This document shows positions 1-8,939 of a stretch of 64,000 nt of DNA, piece after piece. Under the pieces are notes generated by a model, which worked only from the letters and a program-made list of their open reading frames with translations, did not search any database and was not told the DNA's origin. The stretch is from Palsa-513 sp050010595. GTDB lineage: Bacteria; Actinomycetota; Thermoleophilia; Solirubrobacterales; Solirubrobacteraceae. Numbering within the stretch: the first letter of the stretch is position 1; every line of letters starts with the position of its first letter. A program made the position numbers and the translations under genes. The stretch covers positions 6,406-70,405 of the forward strand of contig JBEKKS010000014.1 in NCBI GenBank assembly GCA_050010595.1, given 5' to 3'.

Positions 1-205
1 TGCCGCGCGTGAATGGGAACTCGCCCGGCTCTCCGGCGTCGCTCTCAGGCGCAACGTCGTCCGGACCGTAGGCTCGCTGCACCTCGATTCCCGAGTCGGT
101 GAAGCGCCGCGGATCATCAGGCCCGACGAGCGGTGCGACGGCTAGATCGGCATCGGAGGCGGGTGCTGCTGGCGCGAGCGCAGTGGGCTTCTCTGTCCCT
201 GGCAT
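1..205 (-). CDS. Methylmalonyl-CoA mutase large subunit, N-terminal fragment (runs off the left edge)
   Basis: Read on the minus strand from an ATG at 205, this gives 68 codons before the edge of the window. They begin MPGTEKPTALAPAAP and include RFTDSGIEVQRAYGPDD and, just before the edge, PGEFPFTRG. The GEFPFTRG stretch is the typical entry into the TIM barrel of methylmalonyl-CoA mutase and related B12-dependent acyl-CoA mutases. The family isomerises methylmalonyl-CoA and succinyl-CoA in the cytosol. Only the N-terminus is visible, so the exact acyl-CoA substrate cannot be told. It diverges from the epimerase gene at 282 across a 76-bp gap and looks like the boundary of the polysaccharide locus. 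Confidence 0.8.
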   Translation of the reverse strand, partial: MPGTEKPTALAPAAPASDADLAVAPLVGPDDPRRFTDSGIEVQRAYGPDDVAPESDAGEPGEFPFTRG

Positions 206-281
206 CGCACCGCAAGGATATCCGCGATCGCTGGGCGAACCCCACTAGCACCGATCGGTGTCTACGCAATAGGCTTGCCCG

Positions 282-1232
282 ATGGCGACCTGCTTGGTCA
301 CGGGTGGTGCCGGCTTTCTCGGCTCGCACCTTTGCGAGGAGCTCCTCGCTCGCGGGCATCGCGTGATCTGTGTCGACAACCTCGAAACCGGATCACTGGT
401 CAATATCGAGCACATCCGCGACCCGGCGTTTGTCCATCTGAATATCGACATCATCGAGCCTTACTTCGTCGAGGAGCACGTCGACTTCGTCTACCACCTC
501 GCTTCACCGGCGTCGCCGATCGATTACCTACGTCTGCCGCTGCACACGCTGAAGGTCGGCTCCTACGGGACCCATCACACGCTCGGTCTCGCCAAGGCGC
601 ACCGTGCACGTTTCCTGATCGCTTCGACGAGCGAGATCTACGGCGATCCGGAAGAGCATCCGCAACGCGAGAGCTACTGGGGGCACGTCAATCCGATTGG
701 CCCGCGCGGCGTCTACGACGAGGCGAAGCGCTATGCCGAAGCGTTGACGATGGCCTACCACCGCCAGCAAGGTGTCGATACATCAATCGTGCGCATCTTC
801 AACACGTACGGCCCGCGCATGCGTGCGCACGACGGCCGGGCGATTCCAACCCTGCTGCGCCAAGCGCTCGCCAACCGCCCACTGACGGTCTTCGGCGACG
901 GCTCGCAGACACGTTCGTTCTGTTACGTGACCGACCTGATCCGCGGGTTGATCGCGCTCGCCGAAAGCGGGTATCACCAGCCGATCAATATCGGCAACCC
1001 AGATGAGTTCACGCTGCAGGAGCTCGCGGAGGTCGTGCTCGAGGTCACCGGGGCGAGCTCGACGATCATCCACCAGCCGCTTCCGACCGATGATCCGAAG
1101 CAGCGCCGGCCGGATATCACCCTCGCGCGCGAGCTGCTCGGCTGGTCACCCGAGGTGGCGCTGCGGGACGGCCTCGCGATGACGATCGAAAAATCCGGCC
1201 GCGAGCGCCTGCTGGGCGACGGTGAGGCGTAG
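282..1232 (+). CDS. NAD-dependent epimerase/dehydratase, UDP-glucuronate decarboxylase (UDP-xylose synthase) type
   Basis: A 316-residue extended SDR. The N-terminal NAD site reads GGAGFLGSHL (about residues 8-17). HLASPASPIDYLRLPLHTLK, TSEIYGDPEEHPQ and VNPIGPRGVYDEAKRYAEAL follow, with catalytic YxxxK in YDEAK. The ASPxxY and GPRGxYDExKR stretches are characteristic of UDP-glucuronate decarboxylases, which make UDP-xylose. The length matches the family (about 310-320). It lies 18 bp upstream of the initiating sugar transferase and is probably in one transcript with it. The ATG has only a weak Shine-Dalgarno. A related dTDP-glucose dehydratase activity is less likely. Confidence 0.85.
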   Translation: MATCLVTGGAGFLGSHLCEELLARGHRVICVDNLETGSLVNIEHIRDPAFVHLNIDIIEPYFVEEHVDFVYHLASPASPIDYLRLPLHTLKVGSYGTHHTLGLAKAHRARFLIASTSEIYGDPEEHPQRESYWGHVNPIGPRGVYDEAKRYAEALTMAYHRQQGVDTSIVRIFNTYGPRMRAHDGRAIPTLLRQALANRPLTVFGDGSQTRSFCYVTDLIRGLIALAESGYHQPINIGNPDEFTLQELAEVVLEVTGASSTIIHQPLPTDDPKQRRPDITLARELLGWSPEVALRDGLAMTIEKSGRERLLGDGEA

Positions 1233-1250
1233 GAGCACCAACGCAGTCAG

Positions 1251-2849
1251 ATGGCCGAGCGCACGCAACAAATCGACGACGACGGCGTTAGGGGTGGTGG
1301 TATGCGCTCCCTGACCGGGCCGATGGAGATCCCCGAGGACCCCGAGCCGACGGAGCTACACGACTTTCATGCCGCAGTAGCGACACTACGTGCGGCGGAG
1401 CGCCCGCGCGATGTCCGTCGCAAGCGCCCGGCGGCGCTGTCGTTCCTGCTGCGCTGGGATACCGCTCGCCGCGCCGGACGCGTCCTGATGCTGCTCGCGC
1501 TCGACTTCATCGGCGTATCGCTCGCGATCTTCACGGCACTCGCTCTGAAGGCGCTCGTCCACAACACGTTCGTCTTCTCGCAGGTGGTCGCGACGACGCG
1601 TTCGTACGTCTCCTTCGCCTATCTCGTCACTGTGCTGCTGTTCGCCCGCTCGAGCATGTACGCGGGACGCGGCGAGCGACCCGGCTTGACGCGCGTCCTG
1701 GCTTCGCTGTTCGAGGTCACGATCGTGATCCTCATCTTCGCCGTCGTCAGCGCGCAGCAATTCGCCTCCTACTACATCTTCTACGGGTCTTTCGCATTTG
1801 CTGTCGTCTACGTGGCGTCGCTGCGATGGCTCTGGGAGCAGGGGTCCGGCCGGCTGCTGCGCGCCGCCGGCTACCGGCGCCGCGCTGTGATCGTCGGCAG
1901 CGGTGGACACATCGAGGCCGTTGCGCACGCGCTCGGCAGCGGTCCCCATCCGGCGCTGACGATCGTCGGCTACATCTCGCTCAAGCCGCGCCCGGCGAAC
2001 GGGCTTCGCTCGCTGGGCTCGCTGTCGGAGCTGGCCGGCATCTTCGCGCGCGAGGAGATCGACGAGGTCATCATCGCCGACCCGGCTTTCCCGCAGGAGC
2101 ACGCAGTCGCGCTCGTCGACGAAGCCCATACGCACGGAGTCCGCGTCAGGATCGCGCCGTCGACGATGGACATCTTGATCCATCGCGCAGACTTCGTCCC
2201 CGGCCAGTTGGTGCCGCTGTTCGAGCTGCGCGCGCCCGTCTTCGAGGGCGTCGACTACGTCGTCAAGCGCACCTTCGACATCGTCATCGCTTCGCTGCTG
2301 CTCGCTGTTCTGAGCCCGCTGCTGCTGGCGGTCGCGCTCGCAATCAGGTTGACCTCGCGCGGGCCGATCCTCTATCGCTCGGTGCGGATCGGCATCGGCG
2401 GCCACGCGTTCGACTGTCTCAAGTTCCGCACGATGCTCGTCGGTGCCGACGCGCTGCAGGCCGAGCTGGAGGCGCTCAACGAGGCCTCCGGGGCGCTATT
2501 CAAGATTCGCGACGATCCGCGGATCACGGCGGCCGGCGCCGTCCTGCGCCGCTATTCGCTCGATGAGCTGCCACAGCTCGCGAACGTGCTGCGTGGCCAG
2601 ATGTCGCTGGTTGGCCCGCGACCGCTCCCAGAGCGCGACTTCGCACGTTTGGAGGCGTGGCACCTGCGGCGATATCTCGTACTTCCCGGCATGACCGGGT
2701 TGTGGCAGGTGTCCGGGCGCGCGGATCTCCCGTTCGATGACCTGGTGCGACTCGATTTCCTCTACCTCGAGCGCTGGTCGGTCTTCCTTGACTTGACGAT
2801 CCTCGCCAAGACTGTCCCGGCCGTTCTCCGCGGCCGGGGCGCGTTCTGA
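1251..2849 (+). CDS. Initiating sugar-phosphate transferase (polyprenyl-phosphate glycosyl-1-phosphate transferase, WcaJ/WbaP type)
   Basis: A 532-residue membrane protein. About 90 hydrophilic residues are followed by several hydrophobic segments (about 85-200), a CoA-binding-like domain (RRRAVIVGSGGHIEAV, about 210 onward), and a C-terminal bacterial sugar transferase domain. That last domain starts at VKRTFDIVIASLLLAVLSPL and contains LKFRTM, YSLDELPQL and MSLVGPRPLPERD. The family transfers a sugar-1-phosphate from a nucleotide sugar to undecaprenyl phosphate at the inner face of the membrane, which starts repeat-unit assembly. An alternative start is the ATG at 1302, which has a better-placed purine-rich upstream stretch. 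It is the only initiating transferase of this class in the window. Confidence 0.9.
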   Translation: MAERTQQIDDDGVRGGGMRSLTGPMEIPEDPEPTELHDFHAAVATLRAAERPRDVRRKRPAALSFLLRWDTARRAGRVLMLLALDFIGVSLAIFTALALKALVHNTFVFSQVVATTRSYVSFAYLVTVLLFARSSMYAGRGERPGLTRVLASLFEVTIVILIFAVVSAQQFASYYIFYGSFAFAVVYVASLRWLWEQGSGRLLRAAGYRRRAVIVGSGGHIEAVAHALGSGPHPALTIVGYISLKPRPANGLRSLGSLSELAGIFAREEIDEVIIADPAFPQEHAVALVDEAHTHGVRVRIAPSTMDILIHRADFVPGQLVPLFELRAPVFEGVDYVVKRTFDIVIASLLLAVLSPLLLAVALAIRLTSRGPILYRSVRIGIGGHAFDCLKFRTMLVGADALQAELEALNEASGALFKIRDDPRITAAGAVLRRYSLDELPQLANVLRGQMSLVGPRPLPERDFARLEAWHLRRYLVLPGMTGLWQVSGRADLPFDDLVRLDFLYLERWSVFLDLTILAKTVPAVLRGRGAF

Positions 2850-3433
2850 GCTACTTCGAGCGCATCTGGGAAGGGGTAGCGCCGGAAGCTCGGCCGGAGC
2901 ACTTCGTGCTCCGGCGCGACTTCCTCCTTGGGCTGGTGGCCCGTGGGGAGCGGGTGCTTGATCTCGGGTGCGGCCTGGGGGACTTCACGGCCGCGCTCGC
3001 CGCGCACGGGGCGTGGCCGATCGGCTGCGATGTCGCGCAGGAGCCGCTGCGGCGCGCTCGGCAACGCTATGGCGAGCTCCAATTCACGCGGTCCGGCGCG
3101 ACGCTGCCGTTCGCCGATGGCTCGTTCGACGTCGTCTGGATGGGGGAGGTGCTCGAGCACGTTCAGGATGGGCTCGGGCTGCTCGCCGAGGTGGGCCGCG
3201 TGCTGCGTCCTGGCGGCCGCCTGCTGATCTCTACTCCCGACCATGGCGCTCTGCGACGCCTGTGGTTTGGCCTCAGTGCCCGCGCATTCGAGCGCGCCTT
3301 CGACCCGCGCTCGGATCACGTCAGATTCTTCACTGCGCGTTCGCTGCGAGGACTGCTCGTGGCGGTGGGCCTGGGCGAGGTGCGGATCACGAAGCATCAC
3401 GGGGTTCTGCTCGCGAGCGCAATCAGAGCCTGA
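2846..3433 (+). CDS. Class I SAM-dependent methyltransferase, probable CTG start
   Basis: The SAM site is VLDLGCGLGDF. DGSFDVVWMGEVLEHVQD and LRPGGRLLISTPDHG follow, all typical of ubiE-like class I methyltransferases acting on small molecules or sugars. The first ATG/GTG/TTG in frame is a GTG at 2906. The 20 codons before it read SYFERIWEGVAPEARPEHF, which is protein-like and of the sort commonly found ahead of the SAM domain in such enzymes. Back to the upstream in-frame stop at 2789 the only other initiator-type codon is CTG at 2846, overlapping the TGA of the sugar transferase gene (CTGA). I therefore annotate CTG 2846 (195 aa); GTG 2906 (175 aa) is the fallback. The substrate is unknown. 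Confidence 0.8.
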   Translation: MSYFERIWEGVAPEARPEHFVLRRDFLLGLVARGERVLDLGCGLGDFTAALAAHGAWPIGCDVAQEPLRRARQRYGELQFTRSGATLPFADGSFDVVWMGEVLEHVQDGLGLLAEVGRVLRPGGRLLISTPDHGALRRLWFGLSARAFERAFDPRSDHVRFFTARSLRGLLVAVGLGEVRITKHHGVLLASAIRA

Positions 3434-3472
3434 CCGGTGCGGCCGACGCCGCCGAGCCTGCATACTTGAAGA

Positions 3473-4048
3473 ATGCTCCGCTTCGAGCTCGCGGAGGATC
3501 GCTCGATGCGGCTCCTCGACTCGGCTGACGCCGAGGAGCTGTTCGCGCTGATCGATGCCAACCGCGCCCACCTCGCGCGCTGGATGCCCTTCGTCGGGCA
3601 GACGCGCAGCTCCGCTGACTCACTGGCCTTCATTCGCGCTGCGCGCCGACAGTACGACGAGAACCGTGGATTGCAGATGGCGATCCTGTCTGGTGAGCGG
3701 ATCATCGGCGTAGCCGGTTTTCACAGGATCGACTGGGCGACCCGCTCGACCAGCATCGGCTACTGGCTCGCCGAGCCCTACCAGGGTGCGGGGACGATGA
3801 CGCTCGCGACGCGCGCGCTTCTCGAGTACGCGTTCAGCGTCTTGCGGCTGCGCCGGATCGAGATTCGTGCAGGCGTCGAGAATCACCGCAGCCGCGCGAT
3901 CCCGGAGCGCCTCGGCTTTCGCGAGCAGGGCATCGTCCGCGCCGCCGAGCGGATCGGCTCGCGCGTGATCGATCACGCGGTCTACGCGATCAGCGACAGG
4001 CAGTGGCAGCGGACCGAGCTGCCCTCGCGCGCCGGCGCGCGCGCCTGA
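3473..4048 (+). CDS. GNAT acetyltransferase, RimJ/RimL-like
   Basis: A 191-residue protein with the layout of RimJ/RimL-type GNATs. An N-terminal strand-rich part (RLLDSADAEELFALIDANRAHL) is followed by IIGVAGFHRIDWATRSTSIGYWL, the acetyl-CoA loop region EPYQGAGTMTLATRALLEYAF, and RRIEIRAGVENHRSRAIPERLGF. The family transfers acetyl groups from acetyl-CoA to an N-terminal alpha-amine or an amino sugar. It follows the methyltransferase by 39 bp on the same strand and may modify the same glycan, but nothing in the sequence fixes the acceptor. It is the last gene of the first plus-strand group, followed by convergent genes. Confidence 0.8.
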   Translation: MLRFELAEDRSMRLLDSADAEELFALIDANRAHLARWMPFVGQTRSSADSLAFIRAARRQYDENRGLQMAILSGERIIGVAGFHRIDWATRSTSIGYWLAEPYQGAGTMTLATRALLEYAFSVLRLRRIEIRAGVENHRSRAIPERLGFREQGIVRAAERIGSRVIDHAVYAISDRQWQRTELPSRAGARA

Positions 4049-4122
4049 GCGCGGTTGCTCCCGCGGGCGACCTCAGCTCGGTCGGCTGCCCGAATCGACG
4101 AGCACGCAGTCAATCGGATCCA

Positions 4123-6258
4123 TCACCGATGCCTTGAATGGTGTCTCGATGCCCGATGCTTCGTATGCCGCGGCGCAACCTGTGCTGGCAGCAACTCGGT
4201 GTAGAGCTCGCCACCATCTTGCGTCTGCGTCGACTGCGGGTCGAGGAACAGCGCCGGCCGCAGCGCGGCGAGGGCAGCTATCGGGGCGTCGAGATCCTCG
4301 TAGTCGAAGTTCGCGAGGTCGTACCAGGTGATCGGGTTCGACGGCTGTAGGCGAACCGCGCGGACCATCGTCGCGTAGGCGGCCCTCTCCCGGTGCATGT
4401 CGAACTCGACCTCGGCGAGCACGACGAGCGGCTGGTAGTCAAGCGGGTTTTCGTTCACCGCGGCCTCCGCCTCGGCGCGCGCGAGCCGGTATTGATGGTT
4501 GCCAAGCGCGACCTCGGCGTTGCTGTAGGCGTCGTAGGAGCGCAGTGGCTGCCACTGCACCCAGGCCACCAGCAGCGTGAGCGCGACCGCCGCTGCAAGT
4601 GCGGATCCGCGCCACGGATCGCTGCGCAGCAGCCCGGGGCGCAGGCGGCCGGCGCCCGGTGCGCTGGTTAGCGGACCGCGACCGGCGAGCCACCCCCCGC
4701 ACAGCAGCGGGATCATCATCGCCCCCGGAACGAACCAGTCGAAGTCGAACAGCGAGTGGACGGCGAAGACGATGACGGTCGTCGTGAGCGTGAGCAGCCC
4801 GATCCGCTCGGCCGATTCGAGCGGACCTGACTCTGATCTCACGCGCAGCGGACCGACAGCTCGCAGCGCGGCGACTACCCACGCGCCGGCCAGCAGCAGG
4901 CTGAGCAGCAGGCCTGCGAGCCCGAGATCGGCGAGCGTCTGGAAGATGTAGCCGTGCGCCTGGGTGACGTCGATCGGCGCCGTGTCGTAGCGCGCGTGCG
5001 TGATCTGGTAGCTGCCGGCGCCGAGCCCGAAGAGCGGATTGGCGTCGAACGCGTCGATCGCATCACGCCAGTAGACCGCACGCTCGCTGCCGAGCGCCGT
5101 GAGACGACTCGCATCGTTCGGGACCGAGACGTTGGTGTTCGTGAGGGTGCTCACGCCATGTGAGATCGACCCGGTCAGACCGCGCGAGCTGGCTGCCAGC
5201 CCGATCACGACGACAACCGGCACGAGCGCGACGCAGACCACCGCTCCCTGGCCGAGGCGGCGGCGCAGGTGCGCAGATGGCGGGTTGCGCAGAGCTGCGA
5301 AACGCAGCAGCAAGCCCCCCGCGGCGCACGCAAGCAGGACGACGAGCAACAGCCAGCCGAGATCGTGGCCTTCGCTGACGTATTGCGACCACGGCAGGTT
5401 TCCAGCGCTGCCGGGGTCGTAGTCGGTTGTCAGCGCGGACTGCGAGAAGGTCCACGCCACGACGATCAAAGCGCCGGCCGCACCGATCAGCAGGAGCGCG
5501 GCCGAGCGCAGGCGGAGTGGCACGAAGACGAACCAGAAGACGAGGCCGACGATCGCCGCGAGCAGCGCCCCCCGTGAGTAGGAGAGCATGATCGTCACAA
5601 GCGACAGGCAGACCAGCGGCGGGGTGAGCGCAACAAGCAACCCATGGCCCTCCCGCCGAGCGCCGAGCCACAACGCTCCCGGCAGTCCGACTGCGGCGGT
5701 CAGCCCGACGAAGTTCCAGTAGCCGAACGGGGCGTTCAACCGCGCGTAGGTGATCCCAATGCCCGGCGCGCCCGGGAAGACCTTTGTGCCGAGCGCGTAG
5801 AGCGAGATGAAGGCTGTCGCGAGGACGACGCCGGCGAGCACGCTGCGCCAGCGCCCGCCGGCGAGCCGAACCAGCGCCACTGAACCCCCGAATGCTGCTG
5901 CGTAGGCGAACGTCCGCCCACCCTCGATCCAGGAGTACGAGGGCTCGGCCGACCAGCCGGTGCTCAGAGCGGAATACGCCGCGAGCGCAAGGAAGGCTGC
6001 TGCCGCGCCTGCGCCCCAGATCCGCATGCTGCGAGCGCGCTCCTGCAGAATCGCAGCGACGATCAGTGCTCCCGAGCCGATCGTGAGCACCATCTCCGTG
6101 GTCGTCGCACTGCTGATGAAAAGGCCGCCCGTGGCGTAGAAGCACGCGAGCACGATCGCGACGGCGATCGCGACGCTGAGCCCGCACCGCTCCGTGGCGT
6201 CGGCGACGAGCGCTCGCGCCCGGCCTGCCGCGCTAGCGGGTGCGGCGTGCGCGAACAA
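4123..6258 (-). CDS. O-antigen ligase/polymerase family membrane protein with C-terminal TPR-like region
   Basis: A 711-residue protein with a long series of hydrophobic segments (about residues 25-520). The family-typical periplasmic loop carries GSERAVYWRDAIDAFDANP and LFGLGAGSYQITHARYDT, followed by TQAHGYIFQTLADLGLAG, as in the Wzy_C/WaaL group. After the last membrane segment (about 555-570) come TPR-like helices (NAEVALGNHQYRLARAEAEAAV, then PITWYDLANFDYE). The family polymerises or ligates undecaprenyl-linked repeat units outside the membrane. Its start overlaps the upstream gene by 26 bp, making it the last gene of a minus-strand operon with glycosyltransferases. Polymerase and ligase cannot be told apart from sequence alone. 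Confidence 0.85.
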   Translation of the reverse strand: MFAHAAPASAAGRARALVADATERCGLSVAIAVAIVLACFYATGGLFISSATTTEMVLTIGSGALIVAAILQERARSMRIWGAGAAAAFLALAAYSALSTGWSAEPSYSWIEGGRTFAYAAAFGGSVALVRLAGGRWRSVLAGVVLATAFISLYALGTKVFPGAPGIGITYARLNAPFGYWNFVGLTAAVGLPGALWLGARREGHGLLVALTPPLVCLSLVTIMLSYSRGALLAAIVGLVFWFVFVPLRLRSAALLLIGAAGALIVVAWTFSQSALTTDYDPGSAGNLPWSQYVSEGHDLGWLLLVVLLACAAGGLLLRFAALRNPPSAHLRRRLGQGAVVCVALVPVVVVIGLAASSRGLTGSISHGVSTLTNTNVSVPNDASRLTALGSERAVYWRDAIDAFDANPLFGLGAGSYQITHARYDTAPIDVTQAHGYIFQTLADLGLAGLLLSLLLAGAWVVAALRAVGPLRVRSESGPLESAERIGLLTLTTTVIVFAVHSLFDFDWFVPGAMMIPLLCGGWLAGRGPLTSAPGAGRLRPGLLRSDPWRGSALAAAVALTLLVAWVQWQPLRSYDAYSNAEVALGNHQYRLARAEAEAAVNENPLDYQPLVVLAEVEFDMHRERAAYATMVRAVRLQPSNPITWYDLANFDYEDLDAPIAALAALRPALFLDPQSTQTQDGGELYTELLPAQVAPRHTKHRASRHHSRHR

Positions 6259-6766
6259 TGCTGCTGAGCCGGAGGCCGAGCGGGACCGCGCCGAGGAGGA
6301 TCAACGCGACGAGGACGATCAGGATCGGAGTCGGCAGGACGGAGAGCAACGAGCCGCCGTTCACCTGGACCGCTCCGGCTGCGATTCTGGCACCTCCGAG
6401 GTCCACCGGCTGGCTCCCGGCGGCCTGCGCCTGCTTGAGCTCCTTGCCTGCGTTCTCTGCGACCCGCTTGCGCACGGCGCTGCTTGCGTTGGGTGCCCCG
6501 CGAGAAGGCCCGAGCTCTGCGTTGATCGCGTTCTGGATCTCCTGCGCACAGACCGTGTACACCTTCGCGCTCGTAGTGAGGTCGGCAAGCGCCTGTCTCA
6601 GCACCGCAACCGGGTAGCCGCGGCCGAGGCTGTTGCTGTCGCCGCAGCGTTTGAGGATCTGTTGGACCTCGGGCGGCGGCTTGGTGTGGTGCTTGGCGAG
6701 TGCGCTCGCGGGTGTCAGCGCCAGCAGCAGCACACCCAGCGCGACCGGGGGACCAATCCGTCTCAC
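6233..6766 (-). CDS. Hypothetical secreted, C-terminally membrane-anchored protein
   Basis: 177 residues, not recognised. The N-terminus is a clear signal peptide (RRIGPPVALGVLLLALTPAS followed by ALA-K). The middle is a soluble, helix-rich part with two cysteines (KRCGDS and YTVCAQE). The C-terminus has one membrane segment (LPTPILIVLVALILLGAVPL) followed by RARRTR, which would leave a short positive tail inside. The GTG start overlaps the upstream stop as GTGA (6763-6766) and its 3' end overlaps the ligase gene by 26 bp, so it is translationally coupled to both. A role as an accessory factor to the ligase/polymerase is inference from position only. Confidence 0.7.
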   Translation of the reverse strand: MRRIGPPVALGVLLLALTPASALAKHHTKPPPEVQQILKRCGDSNSLGRGYPVAVLRQALADLTTSAKVYTVCAQEIQNAINAELGPSRGAPNASSAVRKRVAENAGKELKQAQAAGSQPVDLGGARIAAGAVQVNGGSLLSVLPTPILIVLVALILLGAVPLGLRLSSIVRARRTR

Positions 6767-7821
6767 AGGCGCACGCTACCAGGGTTCGGGCGAGCGGAAA
6801 CGCCTGCAAGTGCAGCCACGAAGCCATCAGCCCACGCGTCGTAGGTGTAGGCCGCGACGTCGGCGCGCCCGGCGCGGCCGAGCTCGGCGCAGCGAGCACG
6901 ATTGCCGGCCAGCTCGCGCAGCGCGTGCGCCAGCGCCGCGCTGTCGCCTGCCGGGACGATCAACCCGTTGCGCCCGTCCTGGACAAGGCCGCCGGCGGCG
7001 GCACCTACTGCGTCGCTTGCGATTATCGAGCACTCTTGGTTCATGGCTTCGTTGACGACGAGCCCCCACGGTTCGATGAAGCGCCGCGTCGGGATCGACG
7101 GTATTACGAGAACCTGTGACGCGCCGTAGAAGTTGCGCAGATGCTCCGGATCCAGCTGGCCCGTGACGCTCACGCCAGGCACGCCCGGGGCGTGCGCGCC
7201 AACGAGCGTGAGGGCAGCCTCAGCGGAGCTGAACGCGGCCTGGTGCCATGCGTCCAGCAGGACGCGAAGGCCCTTCGCGCGCTCGTCGCGCCCGACGAAC
7301 AGCACGCAAAAGCGCTCGTCACCCTCGATCGTGAGCGGCGCGGACCAGAACGCGTTGTCGACCGCCTGTGGCGCGACGAAGATCCGTTGCGCGCCGTGGG
7401 CGGCGACGTAGGCACTGACGTGCGCGCCATAGGTCACGACCGCCGCCGACTCGCGGTAGATTCGGCGCATCAGCGGTATGGCGGCAAGATGAGCCGCGAC
7501 CCGCGGCGTGCGCCAGAGCGCTGCCCAGAAGATGAAGGGGACGCCGTGGGCGCGTGCCGCGCGCCAGGCAAGCGGCAGTGCCACCCGCCCGCCGGTTCCG
7601 GCGATCACCGCGGCGTAATCGCCGCCGGCGACCAGTCGTCCGATCTCGCGCTGGCTGACCTTGTGGATGCCCACCCCATCCGGCGGCGGTCCGGGCGGTG
7701 CGCCGTGCTGGTGGGGACCGCCGTAGAGCGCGAGCTCGAGTGGCACGCGTGCACCGAGCGCCGCGAAGGCGCCGCGACGGCTCGCAGGCACGTGCCCCGT
7801 AATGAACAGCACCGGCTTCAT
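6763..7821 (-). CDS. Glycosyltransferase family 4
   Basis: A 352-residue GT-B enzyme. The start is the ATG at 7821 (MKPVLFITGHVPASRRG), which overlaps the upstream stop as ATGA; the 17 in-frame codons before it are composition-biased read-through. The C-terminal half has the donor-site layout of GT4: RFCVLFVGRDERAKGLRVLLDA, a LTLVGAH strand, and EPWGLVVNEAMNQECSIIASDAVGAAAG with the conserved glutamates. It transfers a sugar from an unidentified nucleotide donor to the growing lipid-linked glycan in the cytoplasm. Confidence 0.85.
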   Translation of the reverse strand: MKPVLFITGHVPASRRGAFAALGARVPLELALYGGPHQHGAPPGPPPDGVGIHKVSQREIGRLVAGGDYAAVIAGTGGRVALPLAWRAARAHGVPFIFWAALWRTPRVAAHLAAIPLMRRIYRESAAVVTYGAHVSAYVAAHGAQRIFVAPQAVDNAFWSAPLTIEGDERFCVLFVGRDERAKGLRVLLDAWHQAAFSSAEAALTLVGAHAPGVPGVSVTGQLDPEHLRNFYGASQVLVIPSIPTRRFIEPWGLVVNEAMNQECSIIASDAVGAAAGGLVQDGRNGLIVPAGDSAALAHALRELAGNRARCAELGRAGRADVAAYTYDAWADGFVAALAGVSARPNPGSVRL

Positions 7822-8939
7822 GCGAGCGCCGCCTCGTAGGCCGCGAGCGTCTGGCGCCCGCATTCCTGCCACGAGAACGATCGCTCGACGGTCGAGCGGG
7901 CTGCGTGTCCGAGTGCTTCGCGGCGCGCGTGGTCGCCGAGCAGTTCAGCGATCGTCGCTGCGAGTGCGCGTGGGTCAGATGGCGGGACGAGAACGATTCC
8001 GGCGCCGGCGCTCGCGATCTCCTGCGGTCCGGGCTCCCCGCAGCAGCCGATCGCGGGCACCCCGGCAGCCATCGCCTCGATGTAGGCGACGCCGAACGCT
8101 TCGGCCGTCGATGGCAGTACGAACAGCCAGGCCTCGCGGGATCGCGACAGCGCGTCCGCATGGCCTAGCTGGCCGGCAAGTTCGATGCGCTCGCTGACGC
8201 CGAGCTCCGCGGCGAGCCGGGCGATGCGCGTGCGTTCCGGGCCGTCGCCGATCACCAGGTAGCGCACGCCCGGCAGCTCGACGAGCGCGCGCACGACGTC
8301 AGCGTGGCGCTTGCGCGCGACGAGATGGGCGACGGTCGCGAGCAGCGGCACGGCAGCCCGCTGCGAGGGTGGCGGCAGGTCGGTGCCGAGGTGAACGACG
8401 CGCGTTGCCGGCGCGCCGTGCTCACGCGCGAGTCGCTCGATCCCGGCGCTGTTTGCGAGCACGAGGCGTGCGGCACCGAGTGTGCGCCGCACGGTCTTTG
8501 CGCCGCGCGGCACGTGCGAGACGGTCCAGAGCACGTCACTGCCGTGGACCGAGACGACGAGCGGCAGGTCCGGGCGGGCGCGGCGGACGGCCTGGCCGGC
8601 CGGCACAGCGTTGTGGGCGTGGACGAGATCAAACGGACCGGCTTCGCCAATCGCCCGTCGCAGCTCGCGGGCTGCGAATGCTCCCCACTGGGCGTAGCTG
8701 ATCGTCCGTGGCGGAGAGAGATAGCGGACATAGCGCACATCGAGGCCCTCCAGCTCGAGCGGAGGTCGTCGGGGTGCGAAGCGGAGCTTCGACCCTCGGC
8801 GGGCGACGATCCGCTCGAGGACGAAGACGACGATCTCAGCCCCTGCGTCTCGTGCGGCGAGCGCCTGCCGGTGCGCCCAGATTCCGAGCACCGGATCGTC
8901 GCGGCGCGGGTAGTACTCGGCGACGACGGCTACGCGCAT
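7818..8939 (-). CDS. Glycosyltransferase family 4
   Basis: A 373-residue GT-B enzyme starting at MRVAVVAEYYPRRDDPVLGIW. The N-terminal acceptor domain holds FDLVHAHNAVPAGQAVRRA and LVVSVHGSDVLWT. The C-terminal donor domain holds LLATVAHLVARKRHADVVRAL, YLVIGDGPERTRI and STAEAFGVAYIEAMAAGVPAIG (GT4 EX7E region). The start is fixed at 8939, giving a 10-bp overlap with the upstream GT2 gene; the longer open frame has no protein-like content. It sits in the middle of the minus-strand operon 10597-4123. Confidence 0.88.
   Translation of the reverse strand: MRVAVVAEYYPRRDDPVLGIWAHRQALAARDAGAEIVVFVLERIVARRGSKLRFAPRRPPLELEGLDVRYVRYLSPPRTISYAQWGAFAARELRRAIGEAGPFDLVHAHNAVPAGQAVRRARPDLPLVVSVHGSDVLWTVSHVPRGAKTVRRTLGAARLVLANSAGIERLAREHGAPATRVVHLGTDLPPPSQRAAVPLLATVAHLVARKRHADVVRALVELPGVRYLVIGDGPERTRIARLAAELGVSERIELAGQLGHADALSRSREAWLFVLPSTAEAFGVAYIEAMAAGVPAIGCCGEPGPQEIASAGAGIVLVPPSDPRALAATIAELLGDHARREALGHAARSTVERSFSWQECGRQTLAAYEAALA

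Noticed and set aside
1386..2405. 339-codon open frame on the minus strand
   Set aside because: Antisense to the sugar transferase gene; sequence is Arg/Asp/Glu/Gln-rich low-complexity typical of reverse frames in GC-rich genes, and no family motif is seen.
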